This document shows positions 58,166 through 64,000 of a stretch of 64,000 bases of DNA, piece by piece. A program made the translations under genes and the position numbers. Every line of letters starts with the position of its first letter. Position 1 is the stretch's first letter. The notes beneath the pieces were generated by a model, which was not told the origin of the DNA, made no database searches, and was given only the letters and a program-made list of their open reading frames with translations. Source of the stretch: Akebia trifoliata (taxonomy: Eukaryota > Streptophyta > Magnoliopsida > Ranunculales > Lardizabalaceae); assembly GCA_017979445.1 (NCBI GenBank), contig CM030711.1, positions 39,672,757-39,736,756 on the forward strand, read 5' to 3'.

Positions 58166-58948
58166 AATCTTAGCAGTTTCCTAACAAGTATTAGTCTAAA
58201 TGATGATTTCCAACTTAGCTTACGTTAGAAATTATTATTACTATTTTTTCTTTCTTTCTTTTTTCCGGTAAATAGTTTCTTTTTTAACTTAATGTATGGC
58301 TAGAAGCTAGGCTCATCATTCTCGGTGTGCCACTCTCCAACTTTAGATCTCAAGATTAAAATCCTCTAGTCACCAATCAAGATGATTTCATCTAGGAATT
58401 TGTGAGCCTTATTATTATTATTATTATAAGTAAACAAGTGGAAATTTATATATGTTATCAATGACATAATGAGGTAATTTAATGGATACTTCCAAGGGAG
58501 GAGACTCCGCTATGGATTGATCACTCGAAACAAAACTAGAACTTAAAGGTAACAATATTATTTCTATCCCAGAGGAAGACATCCAAAAAGAAATTGATCG
58601 ATGGGAAAATACTCTTGTTGGGTATGTGTTGGGTAAGAGACCTAATTTAATGGGTTTGAAGGCTATGTTAGATAAGCTTTGGAAGATCAAGGCTAATGTT
58701 GACATCACCTTGATAGATGCTGGATTTTTTTTGTTTAAATTTAGCCTTTCAGAAGATTGTTCGACAATTCTAAATTTGGCTATTTGGACAATTGGGGCTC
58801 ATCCTTTGAGTGTTAGATGATGGCATTCGAATATGCAGTTGTCAAGGGAGTTACTCAATTCAATTCCTGTTTGGATAAGACTTTTACAGTTTCCACTGCA
58901 ATTCTGGTTTCCAGAATGTCTTGGTTCTATTGTTAGTACACTTGGTAG

Positions 58949-60110
58949 TGTAGACACCTCATTTTTATATCAGCTTAATTTGATAAGTCATCACCCGATT
59001 GTTGTGGATTCCTAATGATGAGCGTAGAATAATGCGAAGAAGTCGAAAGTTTGTGAGAGACACTCTTCTAATTCCCTCGACGTTGAAATTACGCACGCTT
59101 ATGATAGATTCGATTTAGCAATACGTACGCTTAGGTTTGCCAAATATTTCGTTAACCAAGAGACCTTGCATTACTAGTAAAATGGAACTCAAGACTTAGA
59201 AATAATCACGTTGGGAGTAAAAGAAATCTGACGTCGAAATTCGCTCAAATTGACAAAATGATCGAAATACCCCCGATGCTTAAATCATCTTTAGAAACTT
59301 CACTTCGATTGAAAAATGTGACACAGGAACAAAAGTAAAACTTTCGATAATATTCGTTTAAATCAAATGAAATCTAGATATCCTTACACTTAAGATGACA
59401 AATTTTCACATAAAATGACGATTTTAACTATATGGAATGGCATTTGTCATAAAATGAACTAACAAATTTCTATATAGAATGACAAAATTTCATAAAAATA
59501 ATGAATTCTGTCCCTCAGAAATGACACTCATCGATCAAAAAATGATAAAATTTTCCAATCCGGGTAATAAATTCCAATCAATTAAGATCTGAAGAAAAAT
59601 TAAATCAATCATAACCCCGAAAAATCTGATCTTTGATCGAACAAATCAATGCAAGAGCTAATCATACTAATTTCACCAATCAAAGAATTAAATTCAAGAG
59701 TTAAAACTAATTGGATTGATTCGAAACCAATCTATGAGGATGAAATAAAATCTTAAGGTTCGGCCAAAAGAACTCACCATGTGATAATTTCCAAAGTTAA
59801 AACAAAAAAGGAATGAAATCTAAGGAGGATCCCCTTCATCCTCTTCTTGGTTCAACCAACAAATGATACTAAAAATATGAGAGAAACAAAAAGGAAAGAA
59901 AAAACTTATAATATCCCCCCCTCCCCTCCCCTCCCCTTCCCTTTCCCCCTCATGATTCTGGCAAGACTTTTTCTTTGATGGGGTAGCAAGGACAGAGTTC
60001 TAAAAGATCTTAAAAGAAAAAGAAAAGAAGAGTAAAAAGTAACCCTGGTTTTTTGAGAAATATTGTCGAGTCAACTCATTGAATTTTTTGTACACGTGGA
60101 GGGTAAAAAT
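58949..60110 (+). mobile_element. Truncated LTR, Z family, inside LINE ORF1
   Basis: It starts TGTAGACACCTCATTTTTATA directly after the ORF1 codons for SIVSTLG. It aligns with the reverse complement of the element ending at 54999 (AATGATGAGCGTAGAATA, AAGTCGAAAG). No GGTGGCGACTCC block, CA end or matching GGTAG duplication was found, so the 3' part is deleted and the right boundary is approximate. Confidence 0.65.
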
Positions 60111-60119
60111 TATTGTCAT

Positions 60120-60535
60120 TATTGTGTAGTATGTGAGTTAAATCGCTGAATTTTAGGCCCATGGAAAGAATTGAATCAATTTGGTAATCATTTGTACCCA
60201 TGTTATGATATTTACCTATTTGGTTGCAATTTATACATGTAATGATGTTTGAACCAATTTGGTAATTACTTCAGCATATGATGTTTTTACCAATTTGGAA
60301 AATCATTTGTGCATGTGAGGGGTTTTTTTTTATACCTTTTTGAGAATTATTTATATATTTGGTGCACTTACAAATTTGGAAATTATTTATGCCTACGTTT
60401 ACCAATTTGAAAATCATTTGGGCATGTGGGGATTTTACCAATTTATGTCTATGAGAGCTTTTTACCCATTCGAAAGTTATTTATGCATATAGGGATTTTT
60501 ACCAATTTTGAAATTATATATGCATGTGGGGATAT
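60120..60535. repeat. Degenerate ~50-bp tandem array
   Basis: About eight units follow the pattern ACCAATTTGGAAATTATTTA, TGCATGTGGGGATTTTT with substitutions and indels. It lies between the truncated LTR and the resumed LINE ORF1. The open frames here are translations of the repeat. Confidence 0.75.
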
Positions 60536-60668
60536 TTCCCTATTTGAGTGGAAACCTAAATGTAAATGGGCATCCATTCAATATGAGTGGGAACCTAAAT
60601 GTTGCAATCACTGTGTATCCTTTGATCATTCAAAGGATAGATGTCTCAAACTTTAGCAGTAGGGTTGA

Positions 60669-61040
60669 TAGGGGCGGAGCCAAGATTTTTTTGTAGTGGG
60701 GGCAAACTATGGTTAGTTGTATAGTTGAAGAACTTACAGATGAATGGTTTTAGGGAGAAATTTAGAGGTTTTTGGTTAGAAGTTGAAGAAAAGGATATTT
60801 ACTTCATTTCCAATTAATTTATGACAAGGCCTGGTCAAGAGGCAATCTCATCAACAAAAAATTGAAGGGGGGGGGGTGGTGGAGGGCAAAAATTGGAGGG
60901 AGGTGAGAGTGTGGGGGCAAATGGGGAGAGGGGTGAGGGAGTGGGGAAAAATGGGGCATGTAATTAGTTGAAAATATAGGGGTGTCTCAAAGTTCTGTGG
61001 GGGCAATTGCCCCCACCAGCTCCTTACTAGCTCTGCCCCT
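60669..61040 (+). mobile_element. hAT-like non-autonomous element, full-length copy
   Basis: Left end AGGGGCGGAGCCAAGATTTT; reverse complement of the right end AGGGGCAGAGCTAGTAAGG. It contains GGGGGCAATTGCCCCC near the right end and a G-rich centre. A truncated relative lies at 32492-32775. Termini with GGGGCGGAGC are common in plant hAT MITEs, but no clear 8-bp duplication is visible here. It interrupts LINE ORF1 just after the zinc knuckle. Confidence 0.6.
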
Positions 61041-62138
61041 GCTCCTCAAGGAGACAAGCTCAATGACCAGTCGGCCAGTATGTTACAACAAGATCAAAGA
61101 GATAACACAAGAATGTCAATGGCCATAGAACTAGTAAGGGCAGATCATGGTGTGGAAGACGATAGAATTCTTAATTTGGTGGTTGCAATAGATAAGGAAA
61201 GAAGCATTAATGACGGCTTGGTTCCTGATTGTGTTCCTCCGATTTTGGTAACTACACCATTAATTTAGATAGCAACCAATGATTTACCTACTCTAGTAGA
61301 TTTGAGGATGGGTAAGAAATAATGGCGCATGAGATCACGCCTCTTGTAGAGATCTCAAATTGTGATTACCAAATTGATGCAACCAATCCATTTTTAGCAG
61401 TAGTTGAGTTGGACGATATTGTTGAGAATGGTAAGTAGGATTTGGAAGATTATGTATTGGCTTCTATTGAGATGAACAATATGTGTTCTTTTTACATGAA
61501 AAGTAGCACTCCTTAGACACCATTGCAAGCTAAAAATAAACAAAAGAAAAAGGGGTCGAGTAGCAAGTCTAAGAAGGGGGAAAAAAATCAAATCGATTTC
61601 AGAAATCATGACTCGTTCAAAGGGTGTGCCTATCGTGGAAGGTACAAAATCAGGTAATTCTCTATGAATTTTGGTTGTTGGAATATAAGAGGTTTGAAAT
61701 CATATCAACGAAAGAAGAGCAGTTAAAGGCCGTATCACTTTGGAAAAATTTGATGTTCTAGTTCTATGTGAAAGTAAAGTTGTAAAAGTTAGAGCTATTG
61801 GTTTTCGTAGAAGCATTCATAAGCGTTGGAAGTTCTTAGATAATTATGCCTTTGATGATTCTAGAAGAATTTTGATAGGGTGGAATTTTATGAAAGTCAG
61901 AATAGTTTAGATTTTCGAGTCTACACAATTTATTCATTGCAAGATGCACCTCATTGATGATAATTCAAAATTTTCGGCTACTTGTGTTTATGCTGAAATT
62001 TCACCTTAGAAAGGTTGAAGTTGTGGAATTCATTGACTAATATCTTGGCCAGTATTGATAATCCTTGGGTGGTTATTGGAGACTAACACCGTCAGATTTA
62101 TAAATGAAAATATTGGTGGTCATTTTGTTCCTCGGCTG

Positions 62139-63180
62139 AAATCGCCTTGACCCTTTTTCACTATAGGGATCCGATTTATTAAATGAGGGACTTTTGAGAA
62201 ATGGGAGTCGCCACCTAATTTAGGTCTAGGAATCGTAAATAACTCCAAATGGATATGGATCGGTCCACAGATCAAAAATATGGGTAAGAGATTAGATTAC
62301 GGGTTTCAGAAGGTGTTACGCACCGAACCCGCCCGATCAAGATGATCGGTCTCTACTACAATCCAAAATCATCCTATGGTCAACATACAAAGACTACAGT
62401 CAAGGTCACAGTCCAATCATCATCATCAATTTATATTGGGTTTGCCAAACAAATCCTATGGAAACAAATGTCCTAATTATTTCTTAAATTTTGAACAAAA
62501 GGGGAATTTTGAAAAAGCTTTGAATCGCACCTCACATTCTAGAATTCATGTAGCAACATTCCCAAATTATTCAAAATAGAAAGCTCCCGGAACATTATCC
62601 AAATAAAAAAAATATGAATACCAAAACTACCAAGTTGGAACTTGTGAAATTTCTAAATTAGGAACTTGAATTTTCCTAATCTAGAATTTGAAAAATATGA
62701 TGAATTACGAAATTGGAAGTTTACAAAATGAATTCCCCAAAATGGAAAGTTTCCGAAAGATACCGAATTTCTGAATTAGGAAATCTCAAATTCTTATGGA
62801 CACGATACTGAATAGGAAAATGCAAAACTTTCTAAATTAGGAAATTGTTAAAACGTGAAATTTCTAAAATAGAAATTTATAAATAGTATTTTCCCCAAAA
62901 TAAAAAATTATGCAATTTTCATATTAGAAAATTTTCAAATATGAATTTTCTAATGATCCACAAATAATCTCCAAAAAGGAGAATTATATAAACAATGAAG
63001 TCCCAAATTAGAAGATTATGAATTTGCCAAGAATTGTCAAATTGAAAATTTACCAAACAACAAAGAATTCAGGTTATCATACTTACAAAATTGGAGATTG
63101 ATAAATATCATTGTATAAAATTTTCAATTTTGAGGAAAATCCATAAGAAAATTTTCATGTTCATCGAATCCTTAAACTAA
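62139..63180 (-). mobile_element. LTR end, Z family, copy W1
   Basis: Plus strand starts TGAAATCGCCTTGACCC (the LTR 3' end on the minus strand), then GGGAGTCGCCACCTAATTTA, GATTACGGGTTTCAGAAGG and CCCGCCCGATCAAGATGATC. From about 62450 it becomes a mosaic of short AAATTAGGAAATTT-type units. No TGTAGACACC start appears before W2 at 63181, so W1 is interrupted or deleted there. Confidence 0.7.
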
Positions 63181-64000
63181 CTGAAATCGCCTCGACCCGT
63201 CTTCACTAAATAGTAGTTAGGGGTCCGATTTATTAAATGGGGGACTTTTGAAAAATGGGAGTCGCCACCTAGTTTAGGTCTAGGAACCATAAATAATTCC
63301 AAATGAATATGGGTCGATCCACGGATCAAAGAAATGGGTAAGGGGTCAGATTACGGGTTTCGGAAAGTGTTAGGCACCGAACTCGCCCGATCAAGATAAT
63401 CGGTCTCTACTACAATCTAAGATCATCCTATGGTCAACATACAGAGACTATGGTTAATGTCATAGTCCAATCATCATCATCAACTTATGTTGGGTTTGCC
63501 AAACAAAAATCCTATGGCTGAAATTGTCCCAATTATTACATGATCATTCTTTGAATTCCATAAAATATGGAAGAATTTGAAAAATTCCTGATTAGCTCCA
63601 TGATCTAAGATCAATTAAGAGATTCTACCTGCAAGAAATTCTCAAACTGTCCAAAATAGAAACTGTCAAATTAGAACTTAGGATCTCCAAAGTTGGAATT
63701 TGAAGCTTCCCAAATTAGAATTCAAAAAAAATATGTGTTGAGTTCCCAAATTAGAAATTTCAAAAAGATACATTTTTCAAAATAGAAAATTTCAAAAATG
63801 TAAGTTTCTAAATTTGAGATTCCCAAATTTCCATGAAAGTGAACTTTCCAAATATGAATTTTTCAATGTAAATTTTGTTCACACCTTTTTGGAATAGCAA
63901 ATTTGAGTAAGAAATTTCAACAATTTATAACTTTTAAAGAAGGATTTTAGATCATAGAGTCTCACAGTAGAAAATCACGAATTCGTAACAAATCACCAAA
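63181..64000 (-). mobile_element. LTR end, Z family, copy W2 (runs off the window)
   Basis: TGAAATCGCCTCGACCC, GGGAGTCGCCACCTAGTTTA and ACGGGTTTCGGAAAGTG repeat the W1 sequence in the same order at about 1042 bp spacing, with scattered differences. It is probably nested in W1 or the second LTR of a pair; the window ends before this can be decided. Confidence 0.7.

Larger units (their letters stand above)
58490..62100 (+). pseudogene. LINE ORF1 and endonuclease remnant, three times interrupted
   Basis: L1-like plant LINE. ORF1 DUF4283: VGYVLGKRPNLMGLKAMLDK, LWKIKANVDITLIDAGFF, then QLSRELLNSIPVWIRLLQFP and ECLGSIVSTLG up to 58948. An LTR begins at 58949. ORF1 resumes at about 60540 with a CX2CX4HX4C zinc knuckle (CNHCVSFDHSKDRCLK), is broken again by the hAT-like element at 60669-61040, and then runs on in decayed form. 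An AP-endonuclease domain starts at 61664: MNFGCWNIRGLKSYQRKK, then FDVLVLCESKV (catalytic E region), RRILIGWN and WVVIGD, with stops and frameshifts. It is lost at about 62100 before the LTR at 62139; no reverse transcriptase is present in the window. Confidence 0.85.

Overview
This is nuclear DNA of a flowering plant. It is AT-rich and gene-poor, its genes have plant-type introns, it is full of LTR, Mutator-like, hAT-like, LINE and SINE-like debris, and it carries pieces of plant nuclear genes (ARF5/MONOPTEROS, SufB, TatA, RPS19, FAR1). The species cannot be fixed from the sequence. The window reads as repeat-rich intergenic space around two intact, intronless minus-strand genes: a seven-helix DUF716/TMEM45-like membrane protein (34149-35081) and a single-finger C2H2 zinc-finger protein (55834-57348). 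Nearly everything else is transposons or gene fragments carried by, or decayed within, transposons.

Layout. 1-5.3 kb: small inverted-repeat elements, including a Mutator-type MITE with a perfect 9-bp target duplication. 5.3-12.25 kb: a four-level nest in which a long-TIR element (P1) is split by a solo LTR (X, TSD CTTTC), X by an inverted solo LTR (Y), and Y by a third solo LTR (Z, TSD GTAAC). 12.5-13.6 kb: a decayed gene fragment related to one at 4.15-4.75 kb, hit by a hairpin element and a SINE-like insert. 15.8-23.0 kb: the most interesting locus. About 34-bp inverted termini with a degenerate 8-bp duplication enclose co-oriented fragments of RPS19 (exon 1), ARF5/MONOPTEROS (exons 1-4), an unidentified gene (two exons) and SufB (last exon). 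Splice phases join the pieces into one chimeric reading frame, apart from a stop in ARF5 exon 3, whose 99 nt could be skipped without changing frame. 24.3-25.5 kb: a second minus-strand chimera joining a TatA exon to an unidentified membrane-segment exon, head to head with a decayed LINE ORF1. 29.2-30.2 and 48.7-49.15 kb: three modular palindromic elements, each sitting in an (AT)n tract. 40.85-41.24 kb: a copia-like solo LTR with perfect TSD GCTTG. 43.5-52.1 kb: a FAR1-type Mutator-like transposon with long TIRs, the left one split by a solo LTR and the transposase dead. 58.5-62.1 kb: a LINE (ORF1 plus endonuclease) broken by an LTR, a hAT-like element and another LTR. 62.1-64 kb: related minus-strand LTR ends.

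How it fits together: the two intact genes show no link to each other. The biological interest is exon shuffling by transposons (the 15.8-25.5 kb region), microsatellite-associated palindromic elements, and the deep nesting. All identifications come from reading motifs by eye; no database search was run.
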